A stretch of 64,000 nucleotides of DNA from Microbacterium sp. MYb66. GTDB taxonomy: Bacteria > Actinomycetota > Actinomycetes > Actinomycetales > Microbacteriaceae. Each line of letters begins with the position of its first letter. Positions within the stretch are counted from its first letter, which is position 1. Both the position numbers and the translations under genes were made by a program. Shown here one piece after another: positions 33,815 through 41,401 of this stretch. The notes beneath the pieces are model-generated. The model was given only the letters and a program-made list of their open reading frames with translations. It searched no databases and was not told the DNA's origin. Location of the stretch: contig NZ_PCOV01000002.1 in the NCBI RefSeq assembly GCF_002979435.1, forward strand, positions 558,001 to 622,000, read 5' to 3'.

Positions 33815-34479
33815 CGACGGTCCTCGTGCAACGCCGCGGTCAGTCGGCGCGCAGCTGCGGCCGGCCCGTCGAGCACGGTCACATCGAAACGATCCGCGAG
33901 GGCTTCGGCCGCGGCGGCGAGGGAGTACTGGGCGAGCACGATGAGATCGTAGGGCTCGTCGACCGCGGCGATCGCCGTGGCGAGAGCGTCGATCAGGTCG
34001 GGCGCGGCCAGCGGGACGGCCGCCGCGGACACCACCAGCGGGTGCACCTGCGCCGCTGAGCCGCTCTCGACGAAGGCCGCCGTCAGCCGGGCCGTGCTGT
34101 CGCTCGCGGACGACTCGAGCGAGGCCACGAGCAGCACGCGAGCGGGCGCGGCGGCGACCGCCTCGGCGAACAGCGGACCGTCTGCCGACAGCACCGGGGC
34201 CCCGTCGACAGCGCGATCACGTCGGTCGGCACGCACCCCGAACTGCGAACAGGTCAGCAGCACGCCATCCGCTCCGCCGGCGAGCGCGAGTTCGATGAGG
34301 CTGTCCATCCGGGCAGCCAACGGCGCGGTGATGCCGCCCTCGACGTGGGCGTCGGCGAGCAGGCGGTCGTCGAGCAGGTTCCACACGGTCGCTGTGGGAA
34401 CAGCGGCCGCGATCGCCGCCGCTGCGGGGGCGATCGCCAGCGGGGTGGCGCTGATGAGCGCGATCTTCGGGTCGGTCAT
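33811..34479 (-). CDS. Aspartate/glutamate/hydantoin racemase-family protein
   Basis: A 222-residue protein of the racemase superfamily: PKIALISATPLAIAPAAAAI at the start and GADGVLLTCSQFGVRAD near residue 75 with a catalytic-type Cys. The second catalytic cysteine expected near residues 180-190 is absent where I looked: the stretch DLIVLAQYSLAAAAE has Gln-Tyr-Ser in place of the usual C-x-S/G. A one-cysteine enzyme may act as a decarboxylase or isomerase instead. It is embedded with four-base overlaps between otnK and otnI. Confidence 0.8.
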   Translation of the reverse strand: MTDPKIALISATPLAIAPAAAAIAAAVPTATVWNLLDDRLLADAHVEGGITAPLAARMDSLIELALAGGADGVLLTCSQFGVRADRRDRAVDGAPVLSADGPLFAEAVAAAPARVLLVASLESSASDSTARLTAAFVESGSAAQVHPLVVSAAAVPLAAPDLIDALATAIAAVDEPYDLIVLAQYSLAAAAEALADRFDVTVLDGPAAAARRLTAALHEDRR

Positions 34480-35282
34480 CGGATGGTCCTCTCGATCCAG
34501 GAGAGCCCGTCGCGGGTCCCCGCGACGGGGGCGTACTCGCAGCCGATCCATCCGGGATAGCCGCTCTGAGCGATGCGCGCGAGCACACGCTCGTAGGCGA
34601 TCTCGCCCGTGCCGGGTTCGCCGCGTCCGGGGTTGTCGGCGATCTGCACGTGCGCGACGGCGGGCAGCAGCTTCTCGAACCGCTCGATGACGTTTCCGCG
34701 GTCGACCTGGGCGTGGTAGACGTCGAACAGCACGCCGACCGTCTCCGGATCGACGCTCTGCGCGACGGCCGCCGCGGTCTCCATCGAGGCCAGACCGTAA
34801 CCGGGCTGATCGCGCTTGTTGATCGCCTCCAACGCCAGCCGCACACCCGTGCCGCGCGCCTGATCGGCGGCCCAGGAGATGTTCGACACGTACGTCGCGT
34901 ACGCGGAATCCGCGTCGGCATCGGCCGGCTTGATGCCGGCCATCGCGTGCACCACGCGTGCGCCGAGGACGTCGGCGTACTCCAGCGCGCGCAGCACGCC
35001 GTCGCGGAACTCCTTCTCCGCACCGGGCACGTACGCCGCACCGGATGCGGTGGCGGAGCCGGGCGCACCGGCGGGCGTGTTGATGAGGATCTGCGCGAGT
35101 CCTGCGTCGTCCAGCAGGCGACGCACCTCCGCGGGCGCGAGCTCGTACGGTGAGGCGAACTCCACCGCGGTGAACCCGGCGTCGGCTGCCGCGTCGAAGC
35201 GCTCGGCGAACGGCACCTCGGTGAACATCCACTTCAGGTTGGCGGCGAGGCGCACCGGCCCCGTCGACGACTCGACGATCAT
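34476..35282 (-). CDS. otnI: 2-oxo-tetronate isomerase (hydroxypyruvate-isomerase-like TIM barrel)
   Basis: A 268-residue AP-endonuclease-2-type TIM barrel. RLAANLKWMFTEVPFAERFDAAADAGFTAVEFASPYEL is the typical start of Hyi/OtnI proteins, GVRLALEAINKRDQPGYGLASMETA holds the first metal Glu, VGVLFDVYHAQVDRGNVIERFEK the second metal region, and GWIGCEYAPVAGTRDGLSWIE the C-terminal Glu. OtnI isomerises 2-oxo-tetronate to 3-oxo-tetronate. Hydroxypyruvate isomerase is the close alternative, but the otnK/otnC neighbours favour OtnI. It overlaps both neighbours by four bases. Confidence 0.88.
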   Translation of the reverse strand: MIVESSTGPVRLAANLKWMFTEVPFAERFDAAADAGFTAVEFASPYELAPAEVRRLLDDAGLAQILINTPAGAPGSATASGAAYVPGAEKEFRDGVLRALEYADVLGARVVHAMAGIKPADADADSAYATYVSNISWAADQARGTGVRLALEAINKRDQPGYGLASMETAAAVAQSVDPETVGVLFDVYHAQVDRGNVIERFEKLLPAVAHVQIADNPGRGEPGTGEIAYERVLARIAQSGYPGWIGCEYAPVAGTRDGLSWIERTIR

Positions 35283-36268
35283 GCCGACACCGCGCTGTAG
35301 TCGGGGTTGACCACGAACTCCGGCGCCGCACCGCCGAGAGCGGCGATCACGTTGCGAGCGGCCATTCGGCCCGATTCGCCGCGCGCCTCGCGGGTCGCGC
35401 CGGCGACGTGCGTCGTGGCGAGGATGCCGGGAGTGTGCAGGAGCGGACTCGACGCGCCGAGCGGTTCGTCTGCGAACACGTCGAGCGCGGCGGCGCCGAT
35501 ACGTCCGTCCCGCACCGCATCCACCAGGGCGTCCTCATCGACGATGCCGCCGCGCGCGGTGTTGATGAGCACCGCGTCGTCCTTCATCAGCGCCAGCCGG
35601 GACGCATCGATGAGGTTCCGGGTGGATTCGTCGAGGAAGAGGTGCAGGGTCACGAAGTCCGCCTCGCGCAGCAGCTCGTCCAGATCGAGACGACGGATGC
35701 CGTGTGCCGCAGCGAAGTCCTCATCGAAGTACGGGTCGTACGCGACGATGTGCATGCCGAAGCCCGCGGCGATCGTCGTGACCGCCTTGCCGATCGAGCC
35801 GAGGCCGAGGATCCCGAGGGTCGACCCGTGCAGCTCCCGACCGGTGAGCTGCTGCCACGTGCCCGCGGCCAGATTGCTCACGTTCTCGGGGATGCGACGG
35901 GCGCACGCCAGCGCCAGGGCGAAGACGTGCTCGGCGACGGCCTGGCGATTCGCGCCGGGCGTCACGCACACGGGAATCCGGCGTGCCGTCGCGGCGCTCA
36001 CGTCGACGCTGTCATAGCCGACGCCGGTGCGCACGACGATCTGCAGGTCCGGGGCGAGCGCGAACTCCTCCTCGCCCAGCGGCCGTGTGCCGGCGATGAT
36101 GGCGCGCGCTCCGGACAGCGCGTCGGCACGGTCGTCGGGTGCCAGCTGTGCCAGCTCGGGCTCGTGCCGGGTCGTGAGACCGGCGGCGCGCAGCATCCGA
36201 TCGACCTCGTCGCCGGGTTCGAGGAACGCCGTGGTGATCAGCACGTCGTGGGAATCGGTCGTCGTCAC
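35279..36268 (-). CDS. D-isomer-specific 2-hydroxyacid dehydrogenase (phosphoglycerate-dehydrogenase-like)
   Basis: A 329-residue NAD-dependent dehydrogenase. LGILGLGSIGKAVTTIAAGFGMHIVAYDPY is the Rossmann motif, NTARGGIVDEDALVDAV carries the catalytic Arg, and ATTHVAGATREA the catalytic His. In the known erythronate/threonate route the first oxidation to 2-oxo-tetronate is done by LtnD, a beta-hydroxyacid dehydrogenase not found here. This enzyme, which acts on 2-hydroxy acids, is the best local candidate to fill that step. The GTG start overlaps the SDR stop (GTGA). Confidence 0.87.
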   Translation of the reverse strand: MTTTDSHDVLITTAFLEPGDEVDRMLRAAGLTTRHEPELAQLAPDDRADALSGARAIIAGTRPLGEEEFALAPDLQIVVRTGVGYDSVDVSAATARRIPVCVTPGANRQAVAEHVFALALACARRIPENVSNLAAGTWQQLTGRELHGSTLGILGLGSIGKAVTTIAAGFGMHIVAYDPYFDEDFAAAHGIRRLDLDELLREADFVTLHLFLDESTRNLIDASRLALMKDDAVLINTARGGIVDEDALVDAVRDGRIGAAALDVFADEPLGASSPLLHTPGILATTHVAGATREARGESGRMAARNVIAALGGAAPEFVVNPDYSAVSA

Positions 36269-37050
36269 CAGATCCCTCCTTCGTAGTCGGGGGCGGCGAA
36301 TGCGCCGCCGTGCAAGGTGGGTGCGGGGGCGCCGAGGTCCACGGCGTCGGCGTGGTCGGCGGCGTCGTCGCGCGGGACGTAGCCGATGGCCGCCCATCCG
36401 GCGTCACCGTTCCACCAGCGTTCCGTGTTGGCCGAACAGCCGTACACGACCTGGCAGCCCACGGGTGGGCTCTCGATCGCGCAGCGGAAGAGCTCGACGC
36501 CGTCGCGCCAGCTGAGCCAGAGCGCGAGCTGACGCCTGTCCTCGGGCGCCGGACGGAAGGTGCCGATGCGCACGAGCACCGACTCGATCCCCCACTTGTC
36601 GTGGTACAGGCTGGCGAGCGCCTCGCCGAACGCCTTCGACACCCCGTAGAAGGTGTCGGGGCGGAGCGGGGCGCTCTCGTCCAGCACCTCGCTCGCGGGG
36701 TGGAAACCGACCACGTGGTTGGAGCTGGCGTAGACGACCCGACGAACACCGGCACGTCGCGCAGCCTCGTACACGTGGTACGTCCCGTCGATGTTGACGC
36801 TGCGGATGCTGTCGTACGGGGCCTCATCGGCGATGCCTCCGAGGTGCACGATGACGTCGACGCCGTCGGCGGCCGCGGTGAGGGCATCGAGATCGCCGAG
36901 GTCGCCGATCACGACCTGCTCGCCGGGGAAGAGGGTTTCGTCGGCGTCGGAGCGCGCGAACAGCACGACGCGGTCGTAGCGGGAGGCGAGTCCTTCACGG
37001 ATCACCCGGCCCATCCGTCCCGTCCCGCCGGTGTACAGCACTGTCGTCAT
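36265..37050 (-). CDS. NAD-dependent SDR, uronate-dehydrogenase-like
   Basis: A 261-residue extended-SDR protein. LYTGGTGRMGRVIREGLA is the NAD motif, VIVHLGGIADEAPYDSIRSVNIDGTYHVYEAARRAGVRRVVYASSNHVVGF matches uronate dehydrogenase strongly, and YGVSKAFGEALASLYHDKWG holds the catalytic Tyr-Lys. Uronate dehydrogenase oxidises the sugar C1 aldehyde to a lactone. With a lactonase-type hydrolase next door it could turn an aldose or tetrose into its acid for the downstream steps. ATG 37050 has GGAG nine bases upstream; ATG 37056 is possible. Confidence 0.85.
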   Translation of the reverse strand: MTTVLYTGGTGRMGRVIREGLASRYDRVVLFARSDADETLFPGEQVVIGDLGDLDALTAAADGVDVIVHLGGIADEAPYDSIRSVNIDGTYHVYEAARRAGVRRVVYASSNHVVGFHPASEVLDESAPLRPDTFYGVSKAFGEALASLYHDKWGIESVLVRIGTFRPAPEDRRQLALWLSWRDGVELFRCAIESPPVGCQVVYGCSANTERWWNGDAGWAAIGYVPRDDAADHADAVDLGAPAPTLHGGAFAAPDYEGGIW

Positions 37051-37077
37051 CGTCATCCTCTCCTTCCGCATCGGCGC

Positions 37078-37851
37078 TCAGCCGATGCTGCGGTCCTCTT
37101 CACCCGTCGATGCGTCGGCGAAGAAGCCGATCTCGGCTCGCTGCGGGTGCCGGCGCAGCGCGGTGCGTCCGTCCCAGTGCAGCTCCACGTCGTGTCCGGG
37201 CACGAGCGTCGCTCCGGTGTCGGTCAGCAGCGAGCGCATCGCGGCGATCGTGGTGGCACTGGCCTCGGCGTCCAGCGTGGAATCGACCCGCCCGGAGGCG
37301 AGCTCGTACACGTTCTTGACCGCGTCGCCCGCGAAAACGCGCTTGTCCGCTGCGCGGTCGAGATAGAAGGCGAGGTGGTGCGGGGTGTGCCCGCCGCTGT
37401 CGACGGCGTGGATGCCCGGAACCACCTCCTGCCCGGCGGCCATGCGTTCGACGCGGTCGGTGCGACGCAGGAGCTCCTGCACGTGCAGGTCGGGAATGAA
37501 CGGGGTGCCGGCGGGCTGGTCCGCCGCCCAGCGGAGCTCCTTCTCACCGACCCACGTGGTCGCGTTGGCGAACATCGGGAAGTTCGAGACGTGGTCCCAG
37601 TGCATGTGGGTCAGCAGCACGTCGGTCACGTCGTCCGTCGTCAGCCCGAGACGTTCGAGACCGGCGTGGATGAGGGGGACGTACGCGGGCTGACCGGCGT
37701 CGATGAGCACCCGGCGGACGCCGTCGTCGAGAAGCCACAGACTGCTCCAGCCGAAGGCCCCGTGCGAACGCGACTTCCCGGGAAAGCCCTCCACGAGCGG
37801 GCGCGCGATATACCCCGACGATCCGATTGATCCGGTCGTCGGCATCGACAT
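37078..37851 (-). CDS. Metallo-beta-lactamase-fold hydrolase (lactonase-like)
   Basis: A 257-residue MBL-fold protein. LLTHMHWDHVSNF is the HxHxDH zinc motif, VDSGGHTPHHLAFYL the next His, VFAGDAVKN the bridging Asp, and LVPGHDVELHW the last His, so both zinc sites are complete. This pattern fits the N-acyl-homoserine-lactonase and sugar-lactonase group. Given the adjacent SDR, opening of a sugar-acid lactone is the simplest role. GAGGGA precedes ATG 37851. An in-frame ATG at 37872 lies only about 11 bases after the TATACT -10 and would need a leaderless start. First gene of the tetronate operon. Confidence 0.85.
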   Translation of the reverse strand: MSMPTTGSIGSSGYIARPLVEGFPGKSRSHGAFGWSSLWLLDDGVRRVLIDAGQPAYVPLIHAGLERLGLTTDDVTDVLLTHMHWDHVSNFPMFANATTWVGEKELRWAADQPAGTPFIPDLHVQELLRRTDRVERMAAGQEVVPGIHAVDSGGHTPHHLAFYLDRAADKRVFAGDAVKNVYELASGRVDSTLDAEASATTIAAMRSLLTDTGATLVPGHDVELHWDGRTALRRHPQRAEIGFFADASTGEEDRSIG

Positions 37852-37880
37852 GGGTCCCTCGTTCTGCGCCATCACAAAAA

Positions 37881-37894
37881 ATAGTATAGCGCAG
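37881..37894 (-). promoter_or_regulatory. TATACT promoter of the tetronate operon
   Basis: Forward ATAGTATAGCGCAG reads CTGCGCTATACTAT on the transcribed strand, with -10 TATACT at 37888-37883, about 32 bases before the chosen ATG. The block matches the promoter of the MFS-nucleoside hydrolase operon at 29797-29810 except for two extra bases. No good -35 is visible. The two operons are therefore probably co-regulated, perhaps by the FCD-GntR regulator whose stop codon lies 26 bases from this site. Confidence 0.5.
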
Positions 37895-37916
37895 AACCGG
37901 GAGCCCGGCGGGCTGA

Positions 37917-38579
37917 CTAGCCCTCGAGGAGCCTCTCGGTCGCGCCGATGATGTGGTGGCGCATCGCCTCGGCCGCGCCGTCCGCGTCACCGGCCACGAT
38001 CGCCTCGTAGACCGCATTGTGCTCCGGCGCCGCGCTGACGGCGCCCGTGCGTCCGAACTTCGAGAACAGTCGGAACCGCTGGATCTGACCACCGAGCGCG
38101 GCGTACGACATCTCCAGGAAGGCATTGCCCGACTGTGCGGCGATCATCATGTGGAAGCGCGCGTCACTGCGCCAGTAGAGGTCGAAGCCTTCGGTCTCGG
38201 TGTCGGCGACCTCGGCCGAGCGGCGGAAGTCCTCGACCGCCTCGCGCAGCCCCTCCAGGAACTCCGGCGTCGTGCGCAGAGCGGCCTCGTACGCGAGACG
38301 GGGCTCCAGCAGCACGCGGGCCTCCCCCAGCTGCTCCACCTCTTCGCGCGTCATGACGGGAGCCACCTGGTAGCCGCGCAGCGCCTCGCGCTGGACGAGC
38401 CCGGTGTGCTCCAGCCGCGCGAGCGCCTCACGCAGAGGCGTCTGGCTGACGTCCAGCTCACGCGACAGGGCTCCGATGTTCAGGCTCTGTCCTGCCGCCC
38501 GCTCTCCCGACATGAACTGATGCAGCAGCACCTCGTACATTCGGTCGGCGATGGGCTGCTTCGTCGATCGCCCGGCCAC
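37917..38579 (-). CDS. GntR-family regulator, FCD (FadR) subfamily
   Basis: A 220-residue regulator. The winged helix-turn-helix spans about residues 5-72 (IADRMYEVLLHQFMSGERAAGQSLNIGALSRELDVSQTPLREALARLEHTGLVQR). The FCD domain follows with EARVLLEPRLAYEAA, DARFHMMIAAQSGNAFLE and PEHNAVYEAIVAGDADGAAEAMRHHI, where Asp and His residues bind a metal and a carboxylate ligand. FCD regulators typically sense organic acids, which suits control of the downstream tetronate genes. GTG 38579 with GGGGAG upstream is the likely start; a longer Arg-rich N-terminus from 38678 looks untranslated. Confidence 0.9.
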   Translation of the reverse strand: MAGRSTKQPIADRMYEVLLHQFMSGERAAGQSLNIGALSRELDVSQTPLREALARLEHTGLVQREALRGYQVAPVMTREEVEQLGEARVLLEPRLAYEAALRTTPEFLEGLREAVEDFRRSAEVADTETEGFDLYWRSDARFHMMIAAQSGNAFLEMSYAALGGQIQRFRLFSKFGRTGAVSAAPEHNAVYEAIVAGDADGAAEAMRHHIIGATERLLEG

Positions 38580-38684
38580 GTCTTCTCCCCTCGAAGTCCT
38601 TCCGTCGAAGACTACCGGTCGGCTTCGCGGGGTCCGGACGGACGCGCTGCCGCCCCGGCGACCGGGCCTCTCTCGCACGCAGGG

Positions 38685-38736
38685 TTGACACCATCGAGAT
38701 ATATCGTGTTATTGTGGCAACACACGATATATCGTG
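38685..38736 (+). promoter_or_regulatory. Promoter and double operator of the DUF4097-PadR operon
   Basis: A consensus -35 TTGACA (38685-38690) is followed by TTATTG/TATTGT as a likely -10 near 38709-38715. Two related palindromes overlap it: CGAGATATATCGTG (38695-38708) and the perfect CACGATATATCGTG (38723-38736), 28 bases apart. An AT-rich twin operator across the core promoter is the usual arrangement for PadR autorepression, and the PadR gene is second in this operon. Confidence 0.65.
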
Positions 38737-38760
38737 ACCCTCAACACAGGAGAAGCAGAC

Positions 38761-39600
38761 ATGACCGAGAAGTGGCTCATCGCCCCCGGCGAGGAACGCG
38801 TCATCGACATCGAATCCGTCACCCGCCTCAAGGTCGGCCTCGTCGGCGGACAGGTCGACATCATCGCCCACGACGAACCGGGCATCCGCATCGAGGTGCA
38901 CGGCGTCACCACCAAAGACCTCCGCATCGAGTCCCACGACGGCGAGGTCGAGATCGACCACCCGCAGCTGGGCTGGGACAACTTCCTCGAGGTGTTCCGC
39001 AACTTCGGCTCCGGCGGCCCCCGCGCCGAGGTGAGCGTCGCGGTCCCCCGCTCGATCGCCCTGAACCTCGGCGTCGTCAGCGCCGGCGCTCTGGTCTCGG
39101 GCCTCCGCAACGACGCACGGCTCAACACCGTGTCGGGCGACATCATCGTCGACACGCTCATCGGCGACCTCACGGTCAACTCCGTCTCCGGCGACGTGCA
39201 GGTGCGCGGGCTGACCGGCTCGATCAGCGCGAACAGCGTCTCGGGCGACGTGGCCGTCACGGGCGCCGTTCGGCGGGCGACCGTCGACATCGTCTCGGGC
39301 TCGACGCTCGTCGATGCCGCGGGCGATGTGAACACCATCAACATCAACTCGGTCTCCGGCGGCACGACGGTCCGGCTCGACGAGTCCCTGGCCGCCAACT
39401 ACGTCGTCCGTTCGCTGAGCGGACGACTGCTGATCGACGGCGTCGAGCGCAGCTCGTCCGGCCCCAGCAACTACACCGGCACCAAGGGCGAGCTCTCCGG
39501 TCGATTCGTCGACCTGCGCGCGAACTCCGTGTCGGGCGGAGTCACAGTGCTGCGGCGCACGCCGGCATCGATCACGGAAGACGAGGAGTGGGAAGCATGA
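38761..39600 (+). CDS. DUF4097-family beta-strand repeat protein
   Basis: A 279-residue protein without signal or membrane segment. After a short N-terminal domain it is built of repeating units around NSVSGDV (residues about 115-235: LNTVSGDIIVD, VNSVSGDVQVRG, ANSVSGDVAVTG, VDIVSGSTLV, INSVSGGTTV, RANSVSGGVTV), as in DUF4097/adhesin-like proteins that form right-handed beta-helices. The function is unknown. The AGGAG eleven bases before the ATG is strong. Its stop overlaps the PadR start by four bases, so both are made together and are likely repressed together. Confidence 0.85.
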   Translation: MTEKWLIAPGEERVIDIESVTRLKVGLVGGQVDIIAHDEPGIRIEVHGVTTKDLRIESHDGEVEIDHPQLGWDNFLEVFRNFGSGGPRAEVSVAVPRSIALNLGVVSAGALVSGLRNDARLNTVSGDIIVDTLIGDLTVNSVSGDVQVRGLTGSISANSVSGDVAVTGAVRRATVDIVSGSTLVDAAGDVNTININSVSGGTTVRLDESLAANYVVRSLSGRLLIDGVERSSSGPSNYTGTKGELSGRFVDLRANSVSGGVTVLRRTPASITEDEEWEA

Positions 39601-40223
39601 GTCCCGCAGTCTTCTCCCACGGCGACCTCCGTCTGTACCTGCTGTCGCTCCTCGCCGAGGCTCCGCAGCACGGCTACGGCATCATCCAGTCGCTCACCGA
39701 CCGCACCGGCGGCACCTACACGCCGAGCGCCGGCACCATCTACCCCCGGCTCGCGAAGCTCGAGGAGGAGGGCCTGGTCACCAAGACCGTCGACGGCCGC
39801 ACCACCATCTACGCGATCACCGAGGCCGGTCGGGCCGAGCTCGCATCGCGTGAGGGCGACCTGGCCGGAATCGAGGCCGGCCTCACCGACTCCGTGCGGC
39901 TGATCGCGAGCGAGGTGCGCCAAAGCGTCCAGGACGCGATGAAGAGCCTCCGCGCCGATCTCGCCGCGGCCGAGAAGGGCGAGCGCACGGCGGCGAAGAA
40001 CCGCCCCCGCTCGGCGACCGACGACTCCCGGCTCGTCAGTCGCGAGGAGATGCATCGGGCGGATGCCGTCATCAACGCCTTCCGGGCACGGGTCCGCACC
40101 GACCTGCGCACGCACCTGGCGAAGGGCGGCACACTGTCTCCGTCGGTCGTCACCGATCTCGAGACCGCACTCGACGACGCGGCGCGCGGCGTGACCGTCG
40201 CCCTGAGCACCTCCGGATCATGA
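39597..40223 (+). CDS. PadR-family transcriptional regulator
   Basis: A 208-residue regulator. The winged helix-turn-helix is LYLLSLLAEAPQHGYGIIQSLTDRTGGTYTPSAGTIYPRLAKLEEEGLVTKTVDGRTTIYAITEAGR, a clear PadR match. The C-terminal 130 residues are helical and charged (ASEVRQSVQDAMKSLRADLAAAEKGER) and longer than in short PadR proteins. It likely represses its own operon through the twin palindromes at 38695-38736, and is relieved by stress or a small molecule. Translation is coupled to the DUF4097 gene (ATGA). Confidence 0.9.
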   Translation: MSPAVFSHGDLRLYLLSLLAEAPQHGYGIIQSLTDRTGGTYTPSAGTIYPRLAKLEEEGLVTKTVDGRTTIYAITEAGRAELASREGDLAGIEAGLTDSVRLIASEVRQSVQDAMKSLRADLAAAEKGERTAAKNRPRSATDDSRLVSREEMHRADAVINAFRARVRTDLRTHLAKGGTLSPSVVTDLETALDDAARGVTVALSTSGS

Positions 40224-40384
40224 CCACGTCGGCGCGCGCCGTACCGCGCGCGCAGCAGGAGACCGAAGCCCGTCCCGGGTCCAGCGCCTCTCCGCTCGTG
40301 CCGCAGCGGCAGCAAGTCGCCGTATCGGTCCCGTCGGGGGCACCGGCGGCGCGACGCCACGGCATCATCATCCGCATGGGCTGA
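40220..40384 (+). CDS. Possible small protein coupled to padR (54 residues)
   Basis: An ATG overlaps the PadR stop by four bases (ATGA) and opens a frame of 54 residues rich in Ala, Pro, Arg, Gln and Ser, ending AARRHGIIIRMG, directly before a terminator hairpin. The tight overlap is the same as elsewhere in this genome for true genes, but composition is low complexity and I recognise no family. It may be chance. Confidence 0.3.
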   Translation: MTTSARAVPRAQQETEARPGSSASPLVPQRQQVAVSVPSGAPAARRHGIIIRMG

Positions 40385-40391
40385 GCGCAGC

Positions 40392-40428
40392 AGGAGGCCC
40401 CGTCGGCGTCACGCCGACGGGGCCTCCT
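40392..40428. terminator. Strong terminator hairpin after the PadR operon
   Basis: AGGAGGCCCCGTCGGCGT and its exact complement are separated by a single base, so the centre opens into a loop. It lies between the convergent PadR operon and universal stress gene and can serve both strands. Confidence 0.8.
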
Positions 40429-40449
40429 CTCCTCCGGAGCGCGAGACTG

Positions 40450-40992
40450 CTACTCGGGCCAGATCTCCTTCTGCTCGTCGGGGACCGGCTCGCCGAGCGG
40501 GACCACGAGCACCGATCGGTGCTGACGATGGGTCAGACGCGCCGCGACCGACCCCGTGAAGAACTCCCTGATCGACTCGCCGATGCCGCGCTTGCGGGTA
40601 CCGACGACGATCAACTGGGCGTTGAGCTTGTTCGCGAGCTGCTTGATCGCCAGGGCCGGGTCGCCGACCAGCTGTCGGGCGGTCCAGGTGACATCGGTTC
40701 CCTCGAGCAGCTTCGCCGCGGCTGCCTCGACGGCTTCGAACTCCGCGGCACCGGCGTCGAAGTTGATGTCGATCGGGGCGGAGTGGACATATCCGTCCGG
40801 GTCCTCGTACGTCACGAAACGCGTGACATCGACGTGCGCCACCACGAGCGGCGCGCTGAGCAGCCGCGCGTACCGCACGGCCTCGTCGATCACGTGTCGA
40901 TCCTGGTCCAACTGCATGCCGACGATGACGGCCTTCTGCAGCGCCGCGTTCTGTGCGGCCTCGTCGGACGGAGTGGAGGTGTTGTCGGTCAT
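40450..40992 (-). CDS. Universal stress protein (UspA family)
   Basis: A 180-residue single-domain UspA-fold protein. KAVIVGMQLDQDRHVIDEAVRYARLLSAPLVVAHVDV is the first beta-alpha unit, and VVGTRKRGIGESIREFFTGSVAARLTHRQHRSVLVVP carries the ATP-binding G-x2-G-x9-G(S/T) pattern (GIGESIREFFTGS), so it probably binds ATP. The N-terminal 20 residues are acidic and disordered. AAGGGA lies nine bases before ATG 40992. It diverges from the DUF3073 gene. Expression on stress or oxygen limitation would be usual for the family. Confidence 0.9.
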   Translation of the reverse strand: MTDNTSTPSDEAAQNAALQKAVIVGMQLDQDRHVIDEAVRYARLLSAPLVVAHVDVTRFVTYEDPDGYVHSAPIDINFDAGAAEFEAVEAAAAKLLEGTDVTWTARQLVGDPALAIKQLANKLNAQLIVVGTRKRGIGESIREFFTGSVAARLTHRQHRSVLVVPLGEPVPDEQKEIWPE

Positions 40993-41139
40993 GACGATCG
41001 TTCCCTTCACCAGCCTGGCATCAGCCAGAGGGTCTTACCCGCGTGCTATTCTGAATGCTACTCTTACCGGCTTCGCGCCGGTGTCGTGAATGCCTCGGGC
41101 CTCACCGCCCGCAGCTTAACTCGTGAGGGGGTCTCGCGC

Positions 41140-41325
41140 ATGGGCCGTGGCCGTCAGAAGGCGAAACACACCAAGATCGCCCGCGAACTCAAGGCGTACA
41201 GTCCGTCGGTGAACTACTCCGCGCTCGAGCGCGAGCTGGCTCACCCGACCGACGAAGACGCCTATGTCGACAAGTGGGCCGATGAGTATGAAGACGAAGA
41301 CGAGGACGAGCTAGAGAAGGCCTGA
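41140..41325 (+). CDS. DUF3073 family protein
   Basis: A 61-residue protein with the family start MGRGRQKAKHTKIARELKAYSPSVNY, then LERELAHP and an acidic tail YEDEDEDELEKA. DUF3073 proteins are small, conserved across actinobacteria and of unknown function; the basic head and acidic tail suggest a nucleic-acid or ribosome-associated protein. The upstream sequence GAGGGGG is a plausible binding site nine bases or so before the ATG. Confidence 0.9.
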   Translation: MGRGRQKAKHTKIARELKAYSPSVNYSALERELAHPTDEDAYVDKWADEYEDEDEDELEKA

Positions 41326-41344
41326 CCGCCCCATCTGCTCCGAG

Positions 41345-41367
41345 ACACCCGCACGACGTGCGGGTGT
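41345..41367. terminator. Bidirectional terminator, DUF3073/MFS
   Basis: ACACCCGCAC and its complement form a 10-base stem with a three-base loop, followed by TTCGTC on the plus strand. It lies between the convergent DUF3073 (stop 41325) and MFS (stop 41402) genes. Confidence 0.78.
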
Positions 41368-41401
41368 TTCGTCGTGTCCGGAGCGGTGCGGACACGCGGG
41401 T

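Noticed and set aside
35279..36268. SerA (serine biosynthesis) for the dehydrogenase in the tetronate operon
   Set aside because: It lacks the C-terminal ACT and intervening domains of actinobacterial SerA and is locked by overlaps into a catabolic operon.
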